DNA from: Paraburkholderia polaris
Lineage (GTDB): Bacteria; Pseudomonadota; Gammaproteobacteria; Burkholderiales; Burkholderiaceae
DNA length: 64,000 nucleotides
NCBI RefSeq assembly: GCF_012927345.1
Contig: NZ_JABBGJ010000035.1
Location: forward strand, 55,477 to 119,476
Reading direction: 5' to 3'
Both the position numbers and the translations under genes were made by a program. Numbering within the stretch: position 1 is the first letter of the stretch; each line of letters starts with the position of its first letter. This document shows, in pieces, positions 55,699-64,000 of the stretch. The notes under the pieces are model-generated. The model made no database searches. It was not told the DNA's origin and saw nothing but the letters and a program-made list of their open reading frames with translations.

Positions 55699-56847
55699 AT
55701 GAAGAAGAAAAATGCCGTTACTCTTTCGGGACTCGCTCTCGCGGCAAGCGCTGTATGCGCACCGACGGTGGCCCATGCGCAAAGCAGCGTCACACTGTAC
55801 GGGATTCTGGACGCAGGCATCACCTACGTGAACAATGCCGGTGGCGCACACCAGTTCAAATTCGACGACGGCATTTCGTACGGCAACCGGATCGGCTTCA
55901 AAGGCGTAGAAGATCTCGGCGGCGGCTTGCAAACGGTCTTCGTGCTCGAATCGGGTTTTCACCTGGGCAATGGGCAATTGGGATTCGGCGGTGCTGAATT
56001 CGGGCGCCAGGCTTATGTCGGCATCAAGAACTCGTGGGGGACTTTCTCGTTCGGTAACCAGCTCGATATGACCGAAGAGTTTGTTTTTCTGTACAACATC
56101 TCCGCATGGGCGAGCGGCTACGCGATTCACCAGGGCGACTTCGACCGGATGAACGGCGACCGTCTGCCGAACTCCGTGAAATTCCTGTCGAATGATTTTG
56201 CCGGCTTCACGTTCGGCGGTATGTACTCGTTCGGCAACACCGCCGGCGACTTCCATCAGAAGAGCGCATGGAGCGTGGGCGCGCATTACGACCACGGTCC
56301 GTTCAACATGGGCGTGGCGTATACGCAGTTGAACGATCCGTACGGCATCTATGCTTTCGACCCGTACGCGATGATCGGCACGCGAACCTTCCTCGGTCAG
56401 CCGACCGTTTCCGTCGATCCGGCCACCGGCGCGGTGACCGATCTGTATAGCTCTTCGGCATTCCCGGTGGATAAGCAAGGCGCGTTTGCAGTCGGTGCCG
56501 CCTACACGATCGGTAACCTGATGCTCACCGGCGATTTCACCTACACGACGATCAAGGGCTTCGGGCAGACCTCGCACATGCAGGTTTATGAAGGTGGCGC
56601 GTCGTATAACTTCACGCCTGCGTTGTCGCTATACGGCGGCTATCAGCACACGAGCTTCGAAGGCAATCACTGGAACCAGGGTTCGCTCGGACTGCACTAC
56701 CTGTTGTCCAAACGTACCGATGTGTATATTTCCGGTGACTATCTGCGTGCATCGGATGGTGTAAATGCGGTGATCGGCTACAGCTTCGCGCCGTCGACGT
56801 CGAATACGCAGTCCGACGTGCGGATCGGGATGCGGCATTCGTTCTAG
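55699..56847 (+). CDS. Gram-negative trimeric porin, second copy
   Basis: 382 residues. The signal peptide ends TVAHAQ; the mature barrel begins SSVTLYGILDAGITYVNNAG and ends VRIGMRHSF with the terminal phenylalanine. Only distantly like the porin at 1853. Its upstream region carries the same half-site pattern as betaine transporter genes, so it may be the outer-membrane route for choline, choline sulfate or betaine (inference). A purine-rich GGGGAGAATTAG ribosome site precedes the ATG. Confidence 0.92.
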   Translation: MKKKNAVTLSGLALAASAVCAPTVAHAQSSVTLYGILDAGITYVNNAGGAHQFKFDDGISYGNRIGFKGVEDLGGGLQTVFVLESGFHLGNGQLGFGGAEFGRQAYVGIKNSWGTFSFGNQLDMTEEFVFLYNISAWASGYAIHQGDFDRMNGDRLPNSVKFLSNDFAGFTFGGMYSFGNTAGDFHQKSAWSVGAHYDHGPFNMGVAYTQLNDPYGIYAFDPYAMIGTRTFLGQPTVSVDPATGAVTDLYSSSAFPVDKQGAFAVGAAYTIGNLMLTGDFTYTTIKGFGQTSHMQVYEGGASYNFTPALSLYGGYQHTSFEGNHWNQGSLGLHYLLSKRTDVYISGDYLRASDGVNAVIGYSFAPSTSNTQSDVRIGMRHSF

Positions 56848-56900
56848 CCCATCGAGGCGGGCGGCGCCCACGGTTGCGGGAGCCGCTCGCATTCATCACT

Positions 56901-58079
56901 TCACCATCCTATGCGGTGCTTCGCGTCGGTTTCGCGATGACGCCGATCATCGTCGACATGCAAGTACTGGCTCGTGGTGGTGAGGGATGTGTGCCCGAGA
57001 TTGTCGCGCACCAGACGCAGATCGACTTGCTGATCCGCCATATGCGAGCCCGCGCTGTGCCGCAGCCAGTGCGCCGAAGCCTGCTCGAGCACGTCGGCTC
57101 GCGAGGTGAATTCGCCGCCGCGGGCGCGCAACGCTTGCGCCGCGCCGCTAAATACCTGCTTGACGATACGGTGCAGTGCCGCGCGAGTGAGCGGTGTACG
57201 CGACTGGCCGATCGGCAGCACCAGAGGCGTGTCTTCGTCCCGTGACGGAAGCGCAGGTAATCCCCGTTCGCGACGGTATGCCGAGAGCTCCGTCATCATT
57301 TCTGAAGTGGCCGGCACCAGCCGCTCCTTGCCGCCTTTGCCCAGCACCTCCAGCCACCAGAGATCCTCACCGTTTGCGTCCCGCCGGCGGAAGAATCGGC
57401 CCATGGTGTTTTCACTCACTTCGGTGATCCGCAAGCCGCCCAGATAGAGCAGGGTGAACAGCCAGCGCACGCGCGCGCAATGTTCGCGCTCGCGGTCCGT
57501 GCTGTTGGGCATCCCTTGAATATAGGTTTTGACCTCGAGCCATAGCTCGGGCGACAGATAGCGCGTGATACGCGGCTTGGCGTGCCGCGCGCGCTGACGC
57601 GCCAGCGATAACGGATTGCCGGCCAGATAACCCGCCTGTACCAGCCACGCGAACATGACGTTGAGAATCACCATGGCCTGGCGTTGGCTGGCGGAGGCGA
57701 GGGGGCCGTAGAAGGGGCGCCAGCGCGGATCGCCCCGTGGATGCTTGCGTCCGCCACTGGCAGTCCATCGCGCACTGGGCTGCGGATCGGCGAGGAAGTG
57801 CCGATAAACCAGCAGGTCCTCGTGGGTCAGCGACGAAAGCGGCTTGCCCATCTGGAGGACGGACCACAACAGCAGCCGCTCGGCTTCCTTGCGATAGTTG
57901 TCGAAAGTGGTTTTTGTATCGACGAAGCGGGCAAGCCATGCGCGGATCGCATCCAGATCGTTGTGAGCGGCGATCTGGGCAATGCCGTTCTTCGCGCGAT
58001 TCTTGCCCGCGCTGCCATCCAGTTCAGGCGGGATGGTCAGCGTTTCGATGGGCTGCGGCGGAAGCAGCAGGGTGGTCAT
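56901..58079 (-). CDS. Tyrosine recombinase / site-specific integrase
   Basis: 392 residues. Catalytic set: R217 in LGGLRITE, a lysine in GKGGKER (about 251), H337-x2-R340 in HWLRHSAGSHM, H363 in LGHTSLTTTS and nucleophile Y372. The N-terminal core-binding domain covers residues 40-160. It is divergent from a KfrA-like gene; no tRNA or att repeat was seen nearby, so it is not obviously the integrase of a genomic island. It could act in replicon resolution or belong to a stand-alone integrase class. Confidence 0.9.
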   Translation of the reverse strand: MTTLLLPPQPIETLTIPPELDGSAGKNRAKNGIAQIAAHNDLDAIRAWLARFVDTKTTFDNYRKEAERLLLWSVLQMGKPLSSLTHEDLLVYRHFLADPQPSARWTASGGRKHPRGDPRWRPFYGPLASASQRQAMVILNVMFAWLVQAGYLAGNPLSLARQRARHAKPRITRYLSPELWLEVKTYIQGMPNSTDREREHCARVRWLFTLLYLGGLRITEVSENTMGRFFRRRDANGEDLWWLEVLGKGGKERLVPATSEMMTELSAYRRERGLPALPSRDEDTPLVLPIGQSRTPLTRAALHRIVKQVFSGAAQALRARGGEFTSRADVLEQASAHWLRHSAGSHMADQQVDLRLVRDNLGHTSLTTTSQYLHVDDDRRHRETDAKHRIGW

Positions 58080-58142
58080 GGGCTGTATCGAGGATGGGCG
58101 GGTTGTTGCGTGTTTGCGGGAGATGACGGCGTGCAGAATATC

Positions 58143-58162
58143 GACATTATAGCCGTAATGTC
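58143..58162. promoter_or_regulatory. Operator-like palindrome between integrase and KfrA-like gene
   Basis: GACATTA and TAATGTC are perfect 7-base arms around a 6-base spacer, in an AT-rich divergent promoter region. This is a good candidate for KfrA-type autoregulation. Confidence 0.55.
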
Positions 58163-58237
58163 AAAATTAAAACTCGCGTTCATTGGATATCTAACGGTTT
58201 ACGTTGTATTATTCAGTAAATTGCTTGAGTGACTTCT

Positions 58238-59263
58238 ATGTCCGATTCCCTGCCCGATGAAACACGCCTCGCTGGCGAAATCGATCGCCTGAAGGCCGAA
58301 TTCCCCAAGACCCGCGAGCTGTATCGCGAGGTCTGCGCGCTGCTGTTCTTCCGCTTCGGCATCACGCCGACCGCGAACCGGCTATATCAGCTGGTGAAGC
58401 GCGGCAGCATGAGTACGCCGACTCAGGTGCTCGGGGAATTCTGGGTTGAACTGCGCGAAAAGAGCAGGGTGCGGATCGAGCATCCCGATTTGCCGGCGGA
58501 GTTGCAGGCGGCCGCTGGGGAATTGGTCGCGACGCTGTGGACGAAGTCCACCACGTCTGCGCAGGCGGCGCTCGAGGCACTGCGAGCTGACGCCGAGGCG
58601 GAGAAGGCCAGCGCGCGCAACGAGGTAACGACACTGCAGGCCGAACTCGCGCGGACCGAAACGGCGCTTGAGCAGCGCACCGGCGCGTTGCTGGCGGCGC
58701 AGGTGCGAATTCAGGAACTCGAACAGGCGCAGGCCGCGGGCGACGCGACGCGTCAGGCGCTCGAGACTGAAATCGCGCGACAGCAGGATGAGATCGGCGC
58801 GCGTGACCAGGCACTGGTGCAGGCGAGGGCGGATTTTTCGGGTGAGCTCGACAAACTGCGGGCCAGCGCTGAGCTCGCGGAAGAGCGCTTACGCGCGGCC
58901 GAGAGGCGGGCGCTGCTTGAAATCGAGCGCGAGCGGGTCGTGAGCGCACGGTCCCAGAAGGAGGTCGAGGCGGCCGCGCGCAGGGCGGAGCAAAGCGAGA
59001 CCCGGCATCGGGAGGAAATCCAGGCGCTGCAGGCTCAACTCGGTGACGCGCGTCATCAGGCAGGCGTCATGGAGGGCAGTCTGGAAGCCCTTCGTCATTC
59101 GAACGCGGCGTACGTCACAGAACTCAACGCATTGAGGCTGCAGTTGGCGACCGCCATGGCGAACCAGCCGGCGGCACAAAAGCGTCCGCGATCTTCTGTC
59201 GGGACGCGCAAGCCTCGCAGCGCCACATCCAAAGTCGTGACGAGGAAGCGAGCAGCATCCTGA
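58238..59263 (+). CDS. KfrA-like DNA-binding coiled-coil protein
   Basis: 341 residues from ATG 58238 (a GTG three codons earlier is in frame). Residues 1-110 match the KfrA N-terminal DNA-binding fold (CALLFFRFGITPTANRLYQL, VKRGSMSTPTQVLGEFWVEL). Residues 120-310 are an uninterrupted alanine/glutamate-rich coiled coil, and the tail is basic (KRPRSSVGTRKPRS). Plasmid KfrA proteins repress their own promoter and help partition. The pairing with a divergent recombinase recurs in Burkholderiales. Confidence 0.85.
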   Translation: MSDSLPDETRLAGEIDRLKAEFPKTRELYREVCALLFFRFGITPTANRLYQLVKRGSMSTPTQVLGEFWVELREKSRVRIEHPDLPAELQAAAGELVATLWTKSTTSAQAALEALRADAEAEKASARNEVTTLQAELARTETALEQRTGALLAAQVRIQELEQAQAAGDATRQALETEIARQQDEIGARDQALVQARADFSGELDKLRASAELAEERLRAAERRALLEIERERVVSARSQKEVEAAARRAEQSETRHREEIQALQAQLGDARHQAGVMEGSLEALRHSNAAYVTELNALRLQLATAMANQPAAQKRPRSSVGTRKPRSATSKVVTRKRAAS

Positions 59264-59289
59264 TCCGAAAACTCAACATTGAGAAGACG

Positions 59290-59625
59290 ATGATAGAACG
59301 ACATAGGGTTACGACAGCATTCGAGCTTCCCGGACACAGGATAGAGCGCTCATTCGGTGTCGCGCGTGGGATCGTCGTCCGGTCTCGATCCATCGTCGGC
59401 GCGCTTGGCGCATCGCTGCAGACGATTTTCGGCGGCAACATCACGCTTTACACGTCGCTGTGCGAGCGAGCGCGACAGGATGCATATGAACGCATGATTG
59501 CGCAGGCTGCAGAGCTGGGCGCAAACGGCATCATCGGCATGCGGTATGACGCAACCGAGATAGCCAGAGGCATCACAGAGGTGCTGTGCTACGGGACGGC
59601 GGTGCATGCAACGTCGGTGGTTTGA
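59290..59625 (+). CDS. YbjQ family (UPF0145) protein
   Basis: 111 residues. The family features are present: ERSFGVARGIVVRSRSIVGA, ARQDAYERMIAQAAELGANG and IIGMRYDATEIARGITEVLC, then YGTAV. YbjQ proteins form small beta pentamers of unknown role, sometimes called heavy-metal binding. It follows the KfrA-like gene by 26 bases. Confidence 0.85.
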   Translation: MIERHRVTTAFELPGHRIERSFGVARGIVVRSRSIVGALGASLQTIFGGNITLYTSLCERARQDAYERMIAQAAELGANGIIGMRYDATEIARGITEVLCYGTAVHATSVV

Positions 59626-59713
59626 GGCGAGCATGCTGACCGAGGCTGACGACATGGGCATTGACGCGGCGACCCGGAAAATCCTCTGACCATGAAAGAA
59701 AAGGAGAGACCTC

Positions 59714-60202
59714 ATGCCGAGCCTTGAGCGAGTGCGACCGGCTATGCTTATCGACTCTGTCTGGCGCATGGTGCTTCGCCTCGGATTCCGGTTCGCTCGT
59801 GCCTGGTGGTACATTCGGCGGCCTCGCCACGAGGGCGCGCTAGTGGCAATCTACGTCGGGCGGGCGGTGTTGCTTGTGAAGTCATCGTACCGGGCGGAGT
59901 GGAATTTTCCCGGCGGCAGTGTCCGGCCCGGTGAGACGCCTGATGCAGCGGCGCAGCGCGAAATGAAGGAGGAGATTGGTCTGTCGTCGTACACATTACG
60001 CCCCGCGGGCAGCGCCTGCGGCGTTTGGGACGGGCGAAGAGACCGGGTGCATTTCTTTGAGCTGCACCTCGATTGCATGCCCGAACTGCGGCTTGATAAT
60101 CGTGAGATTATCGCCACGCATCTGGCATCGCCGGAGGAATTGCACGGCATCGCGCTGACAGGGGCGGTCGCTGCGTATCTCGGCAGAGATCTCTGCTGTT
60201 AG
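59714..60202 (+). CDS. NUDIX hydrolase
   Basis: 162 residues, AAGGAGAG before the ATG. The NUDIX box G-x5-E-x7-REMKEEIGL is intact (GGSVRPGETPDAAAQREMKE followed by EIGL), with metal-binding glutamates. An N-terminal segment of about 40 residues with a basic amphipathic character (LRLGFRFARAWWYIRRPRHE) may associate with membrane. The substrate is unknown. Confidence 0.87.
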   Translation: MPSLERVRPAMLIDSVWRMVLRLGFRFARAWWYIRRPRHEGALVAIYVGRAVLLVKSSYRAEWNFPGGSVRPGETPDAAAQREMKEEIGLSSYTLRPAGSACGVWDGRRDRVHFFELHLDCMPELRLDNREIIATHLASPEELHGIALTGAVAAYLGRDLCC

Positions 60203-60221
60203 TTGGCCCTTTTGAGAGAGC

Positions 60222-60246
60222 GACCATGACTGCGTCGGTCATGGTC
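60222..60246. terminator. Bidirectional terminator-like hairpin
   Basis: GACCATGAC and GTCATGGTC are perfect 9-base arms with a 7-base loop, extended by GAGC/GCTC. It lies between the convergent NUDIX gene and the gene ending at 60270. Confidence 0.6.
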
Positions 60247-60269
60247 CTGGCTCTTATCGGTAAACGAGC

Positions 60270-60653
60270 TCAGCGCTCACTGAGTTGTCGCGCCGCGGAC
60301 TCGGCGGTATCTTCGGGGCGTGTATTGAACGCAATCGCCGCGTTTGGCGCTGCCTTATGAATGATGTTCACCACCGTTTCGAACAACTCCAGACTCTTTG
60401 GCGGGAGCCGTAGGCCGCCGCCGACCACTACGCAGTCGTAGGTGGCGGCCTTCAACGCATCTTCAAGCATGGCGTTGCCGGCTGCATCGGGTGTGATCAT
60501 GCAGGTGTCGCCCCGCCAACCCCGTTCCGTCATCTTCGCGACGCCCAAGGCAATTCCGGCATTGATCTTCTCGGCGTTGAACCCGGGCGGCAGGGAGGGG
60601 TCCGAGAAGTCGACCGTTTCAGGCTTCTGGCCGACGAATAAGATGCGCGTCAT
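60270..60653 (-). CDS. Conserved hypothetical protein
   Basis: 127 residues: MTRILFVGQKPETVDFSDPS, then AGIALGVAKMTERGWRGDT and YDCVVVGGGLRLPPKSLELF, ETVVNIIHKAAPNAAIAFNT. The layout suggests a Rossmann-like alpha/beta fold of response-regulator size, but no phosphorylation site is evident. It is last in the minus-strand set with the oxidoreductase, isochorismatase and hydrolase. The function is unknown. Confidence 0.75.
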   Translation of the reverse strand: MTRILFVGQKPETVDFSDPSLPPGFNAEKINAGIALGVAKMTERGWRGDTCMITPDAAGNAMLEDALKAATYDCVVVGGGLRLPPKSLELFETVVNIIHKAAPNAAIAFNTRPEDTAESAARQLSER

Positions 60654-60782
60654 GTGGTTTCTCCATTCGGGTGGTGTTGATCGGAAAAGCGTGAAACGTT
60701 GGTCATCGCGCGAGGTAGACCCTCCATCGTCGTCGCCTCGTAGGTGACGCTATCGGCCGTTGGCGTCCCGGCCATCAGTTCG

Positions 60783-61766
60783 TCATCTCCCGAGACCGGA
60801 TCGCGCAGCCACGCGCGCGCTGAAATCGAGAATCTGCTCGACGACGAACTCCGGCCGTTCCTCGGTCATAAAATGCCCGCAACCCGCGAGCGTGCGCGCC
60901 ACAACGTCTTCAGCGACCATCGCGACCATTTCGCCGACCTTGCCGCCGAGCCCCTTTTCTCCACCGAGCGCGAGGACGGGTACGCTGATCTTGGCTGTCA
61001 TCAGCGGTTCAGTCTGGTCAATGCTGACGAATGCTGCGCGGTAGATCCCCATGCTGCCCAACACGCCCTCTTGGCCGGCGAATGAGCGCAGGTATTCGTC
61101 GATCACTTCCCCGCTGAACGCCGCGTGATTGACGACATCGTTGCCCTCATAGAACCAGGTGAGAAACGCACGCTCATTGCCGACGATCAGTCGCTCTGGC
61201 ACGCCGGGCGCGAGCGGCAGGATCCACCACCACATCGATCCCTGGGCCATCGCTTGCGGCGTGTAGGAAAACACCTGCCGCAGCACCGGGCCGAGCATCA
61301 CCGGCGCTTCGATATAAAGCAGGCCCGCAATTTCCTGCGGGTGGTCGGCGCTCCAGATCAGAGCGGGCAGTGCGCCCATGTCGTGCGCTGCGTGGATCAA
61401 CGGCTTGCCATTTCCAAAGCCTATCGTGGCGACGAGCGCGCGGCACTCTTCAGCCAAGGACCTGGCGTCGTAGCCGTCATTGCCAGGCGGCTTGTCGCTG
61501 TCGCCGTAGCCACGCATGTCGGGGATCAGCACTGCAAATCCGGCCCGCGCGAGCGCAGGAGCGATCTCGCGCCAGGCATAGGCGGTGGCCAGGAACCCGT
61601 GCCAAAGGATCACCGGCCGACCGTCTGGATTGCCGCCGATCCAGTGGTGGAGCCGAACACCGCCGATGGTTATGAATTTGCTGTCGAAGCTCCATCCGCC
61701 GTCTCGATGTCTCCTCGCCGATCGCGTAGCTCGATCCGCTGGCGTCGAGCACGGCCTGGACTTCAT
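60783..61766 (-). CDS. Alpha/beta hydrolase of epoxide hydrolase type, 5' end fused into the isochorismatase frame
   Basis: 327 codons from ATG 61766. The domain itself begins near 61691 (WSFDSKFITIGGVRLHHWIG). Motifs: LWHGFLATAYAWR (oxyanion), DMRGYGDSDKP, AHDMGALPALIWSADHPQEI with aspartate as nucleophile, and AGCGHFMTEERPEF with the catalytic histidine, as in epoxide hydrolases and haloacetate dehalogenases. The first 25 codons are isochorismatase sequence read in another frame, so the native start appears to be lost. It may still be translated from this ATG. Confidence 0.75.
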   Translation of the reverse strand: MKSRPCSTPADRATRSARRHRDGGWSFDSKFITIGGVRLHHWIGGNPDGRPVILWHGFLATAYAWREIAPALARAGFAVLIPDMRGYGDSDKPPGNDGYDARSLAEECRALVATIGFGNGKPLIHAAHDMGALPALIWSADHPQEIAGLLYIEAPVMLGPVLRQVFSYTPQAMAQGSMWWWILPLAPGVPERLIVGNERAFLTWFYEGNDVVNHAAFSGEVIDEYLRSFAGQEGVLGSMGIYRAAFVSIDQTEPLMTAKISVPVLALGGEKGLGGKVGEMVAMVAEDVVARTLAGCGHFMTEERPEFVVEQILDFSARVAARSGLGR

Positions 61767-62160
61767 ATCCTGCCTCCATGGCGCTGATCGTGGGGAACAC
61801 GAGACAGATGTCGGTGGTGACCGCGGCGATGATCAACTGCTTGCGGCCGGTGTCCGCCACCGCCTTGCTGAAGTTCGGGTCGTCCCAGGCATTGACGACC
61901 CCCTGGCGTTGCACTCGATTGGCGTACGCTTCAGGCGCTGTGTGCTCCAGCGAAGGGTGGGGCGGACCTTGCACATGATTCTCCTGGCTGGAGGTCATCA
62001 CGATCGGCATGTTGAACGCGAGCGCGGCCTTGGCGAGCGTGACGGCGTTGCGTATCGACTGGTCGGCGGTGATGTTTTTGATCAACTGGATCGTGCCGAC
62101 CTGGTGGTCGATCAGCAGCAGGGCGCACTGATCGGGTTTGAAATGTGGAGACTTTTCCAT
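61477..62160 (-). CDS. Isochorismatase-family hydrolase, 3' truncated by fusion
   Basis: The first 157 residues are a cysteine-hydrolase fold of the YcaC type: CALLLIDHQVGTIQLIKNIT, and VTTDICLVFPTISAMEAGYE where the nucleophile cysteine follows TTDI, then VLDASGSSYAIGEETSRRRM. The usual last 50 residues are missing; instead the frame runs out of phase across the hydrolase gene (MELRQQIHNHRRCSAPPLDR) to 61477. A deletion joining the two genes best explains this. It starts 30 bases after the oxidoreductase gene. Confidence 0.75.
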   Translation of the reverse strand: MEKSPHFKPDQCALLLIDHQVGTIQLIKNITADQSIRNAVTLAKAALAFNMPIVMTSSQENHVQGPPHPSLEHTAPEAYANRVQRQGVVNAWDDPNFSKAVADTGRKQLIIAAVTTDICLVFPTISAMEAGYEVQAVLDASGSSYAIGEETSRRRMELRQQIHNHRRCSAPPLDRRQSRRSAGDPLARVPGHRLCLARDRSCARAGRICSADPRHAWLRRQRQAAWQ

Positions 62161-62190
62161 GGCTCGTATCCTTTAGTTTTTTCGGAGGAG

Positions 62191-63282
62191 TCACGCGGAG
62201 ACGGCGCCGGCGAGCATCGGATAATCGGTGTAACCCTTCGGCCCGATGCCGTAGAACGCGCTCGGATCGGGCTTGTTGAGCGGCGCATCGCTGCGCAGGC
62301 GCTCAACCAGATCGGGGTTGGCGATGAACGGCACGCCGAACGCCACCACGTCGGCGTGCCCCTTCGAGAGGACTTCATTGGCCTTGGCCTTGTCGAAGCC
62401 GGTGTTAACGATGATCGGGACCGAGGTCATTGGCCGGAGCGTCTCGGCGACATTGCGGATCTGTACGCCCCGCTGCGCATCCTTCGCATTGGGTTCCAGG
62501 AGGCAGAGATACCCGACGCCAAGCGCGTCGAGCGCACGGACAACGAATCCGAACGTCACCAGCTTATCGCTGTCGTCCACACCGTAGAGGTAGCTGGACG
62601 GCGACAGCCGTACGCCGACATGTTCGGCGGACCAGGCAGCAATCATCGCCTTGGTCGTCTCAAGCATGAGCCGCGCCCGATTCTCAACTGCACCGCCATA
62701 GGCGTCTGTCCGTTGATTGCTGCCGTCCTGCAGGAATTGGTCCTGTAGATAGCCATTGGCGCCGTGCAGTTCGACCCCGTCAAACCCAGCCTCGCGGGCA
62801 TTTCGCGTCGCTTGAGCAAAGTCCTCGACGATCGGCGCGATCTCCTCGATCCGAAGCTCACGAGGGATCGGGAATTCAACCCGACCCGTCGGTAGGAAGA
62901 AGTCGCCTGTTGCGGGGATAGGCGATGGTCCCACAGGCAGCACGCCGCCGCGCATGTCCTGATGCGCGACGCGGCCACAATGCCATATCTGGCAATAGAT
63001 GCGTCCACCGGCAGCGTGCACGGCATCGGTGATCCCGCGCCATGCGGCGATCTGGTCGGCGCGGTGAAGGCCCGGCGCGCGGATGATGCCGTGTGCCTGG
63101 GTCGAGATCTGGGTGCACTCGGTGACGATCAGTCCGGCCGATGCGCGCTGAACGTAATAGTCGCGCATCACGTCCGTCGGCACGCCGTCTTCGCTGGCGC
63201 GAGTGCGTGTCATTGCCGACATCGCGATTCGGTTGGGAAGTGTCAGGCCGTGCAGGTCAAAACTATCGAATAGTGTGGGCAC
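62191..63282 (-). CDS. Old yellow enzyme family NADH:flavin oxidoreductase (alkene reductase, NemA-like)
   Basis: 363 residues of the FMN TIM-barrel family: FDSFDLHGLTLPNRIAMSAM, CQIWHCGRVAHQDM, and GVELHGANGYLQDQFLQDGS with the HGAN active site and NQRTDAYGG. The length is that of NemA and OYE-type enal and nitro-ester reductases. It heads the minus-strand set that includes the hydrolases. It has no relation to the TMADH-like DgcA beyond the barrel fold. Confidence 0.92.
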   Translation of the reverse strand: MPTLFDSFDLHGLTLPNRIAMSAMTRTRASEDGVPTDVMRDYYVQRASAGLIVTECTQISTQAHGIIRAPGLHRADQIAAWRGITDAVHAAGGRIYCQIWHCGRVAHQDMRGGVLPVGPSPIPATGDFFLPTGRVEFPIPRELRIEEIAPIVEDFAQATRNAREAGFDGVELHGANGYLQDQFLQDGSNQRTDAYGGAVENRARLMLETTKAMIAAWSAEHVGVRLSPSSYLYGVDDSDKLVTFGFVVRALDALGVGYLCLLEPNAKDAQRGVQIRNVAETLRPMTSVPIIVNTGFDKAKANEVLSKGHADVVAFGVPFIANPDLVERLRSDAPLNKPDPSAFYGIGPKGYTDYPMLAGAVSA

Positions 63283-63720
63283 TATGAGAATTCCTTATCT
63301 TCGGTTGCCGCGGGTGGCGCCTGGGATGAGCTGACATGTCGATCTCGAAATCGCGTCGTTCCGGCGCCTGCCTCGGCAGAGTGACCCGACAATCGCTAGT
63401 ACGCGCAGGTTGCAGAAGCATGATCCCGCGAATCGTCACGACAATCGGTACGGTAGCGGTCAAGGCTCGTACCGGACTGCGTTCAACGTAGGGGGCGCGC
63501 GCGAGCACCAAGGCAATGTCCGGGCGACTGCGGCGATTGAAAGACTGTCGGTCAGAGCGAGAACGCACGCAGGCAGCTGTGTCGTTGTTCTGGGGACAGC
63601 TGGAATCCTGCTGGAAATCAAAAACGGCGCGCATTGCAATCGTGCACGGCAGATAGCTGAAATGCGTGGTGAGTGAGTTCGCTAACATGATTTGACATAA
63701 TATAAATTATCAACATATTG
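63283..63720. other. Gene-poor stretch with an AT-rich palindrome
   Basis: No convincing gene is seen between the oxidoreductase start and the IS end; several open frames have shadow character. At 63692-63713 an AT-rich 22-base block has TTGA/TCAA outer arms and ATAAT/ATTAT inner arms, an operator-like palindrome close to the element boundary. Confidence 0.4.
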
Positions 63721-64000
63721 GGTGTCAGGGCTTTTTGATAATGTCCGATTCTGGCTCATTCGAAATGTCCGGTTTCACTCCCTGAGCCACGCACTACGCG
63801 CATGCTGCGCCATGGTAGTCGCCCAGGGAGCCGGACATGAACGCACGTGGATTCGTCACGATCAGCATGCACGAGCTTGAGCGGGTCAAGATCATTGAGG
63901 CGGTTGTCGAACACCGGCTGAAGGTTTTTCAGGCAGCCGAGCGTCTGCAGCTGTGCGAGCGCCAGGTCAACCGGCTGGTGCATCGCTATCAGGCCGGTGG
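63721..64000 (+). mobile_element. Left end of an insertion sequence (right side beyond the window)
   Basis: A transposase gene begins at 63837 and runs off the edge. The sequence GTGTCAGGGCTTTTTGATAA near 63721 marks a sharp change from the AT-rich flank and is the likely terminal inverted repeat. The exact end cannot be fixed without the other terminus. Confidence 0.5.
63837..64000 (+). CDS. Transposase, N-terminal part (ISNCY-like, cut by window edge)
   Basis: 54 codons from ATG 63837, with CAGGGAG upstream: MNARGFVTISMHELERVKII, then VEHRLKVFQAAERLQLCERQ and VNRLVHRYQAGG. This is the helix-turn-helix start of ISNCY-family transposases (VIE..V..RL....AA..L.LS.RQV.RL..RY...G). The catalytic domain lies outside the window. 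Confidence 0.75.
   Translation, partial: MNARGFVTISMHELERVKIIEAVVEHRLKVFQAAERLQLCERQVNRLVHRYQAG

Noticed and set aside
56848..58228. Genomic island attachment site near the integrase
   Set aside because: No tRNA gene or repeat pair was seen close to the recombinase, so an att site cannot be supported.

Overview
The window looks like a chromosome or megaplasmid segment of a Burkholderiaceae bacterium, most likely Paraburkholderia or Burkholderia. The grounds are high GC with long antisense shadow frames, two Burkholderia-type trimeric porins, the soxBDAG/dgcAB/gbcAB gene set, and the style of the transporters and regulators. No rRNA, tRNA or CRISPR array was seen. The dominant theme is catabolism of choline-O-sulfate, choline and glycine betaine.

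Layout. 1-8.3 kb: the end of a branched-chain amino-acid-type ABC operon (livH-livM, minus strand), a porin sharing a promoter element with it, a LysR regulator divergent from a tartrate/D-malate dehydrogenase and an MFS carrier, and a ferritin-like/VIT iron exporter. 9-13.2 kb: betaine/choline ABC transporter (ATPase, permease), an AraC regulator and a binding protein. 13.4-18.2 kb: an AT-richer island with an IS5-type transposase remnant, a copy of the 3' end of a putative immunity gene, a large effector-like gene overlapping that immunity-like gene, and a lipase-effector (DUF2235/Tle1) scrap. 18.2-28.2 kb: AraC regulator divergent from sdaA-soxBDAG, then an MFS carrier. 28.2-34 kb: cupin, AmpC-like hydrolase, betI-betB-betA. 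34-49.4 kb: fdhA, AraC regulator, glyA, M19 dipeptidase, V4R protein, dgcA, dgcB, two ETF subunits, gbcA, gbcB and a betaine-binding protein. 49.6-56.8 kb: truncated hcp, purU, a toxin-antitoxin pair with a frameshifted toxin, LysR-betC-choX and a second porin. 56.9-64 kb: tyrosine recombinase divergent from a KfrA-like coiled-coil protein, YbjQ, NUDIX, a minus-strand set (old yellow enzyme, isochorismatase, hydrolase, unknown), and the start of a transposase at the right edge.

How it works together. BetC frees choline from choline sulfate; BetA and BetB oxidise choline to glycine betaine; GbcAB, DgcAB with ETF, and SoxBDAG demethylate it to dimethylglycine, sarcosine and glycine; GlyA makes serine and SdaA makes pyruvate. 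FdhA removes released formaldehyde, and PurU can return formyl-tetrahydrofolate to formate and free folate. Uptake seems to use one ABC core with three separate periplasmic binding proteins. Three AraC regulators with amidotransferase-like N-domains sit at three points of the cluster. A direct repeat of (T)GTCG 21 bp apart, at three promoters with a third half-site 10 bp further on, lies before proV, the binding-protein gene at 48.5 kb, the porin at 55.7 kb, sdaA, fdhA and gbcA. It is a good candidate for their common operator.
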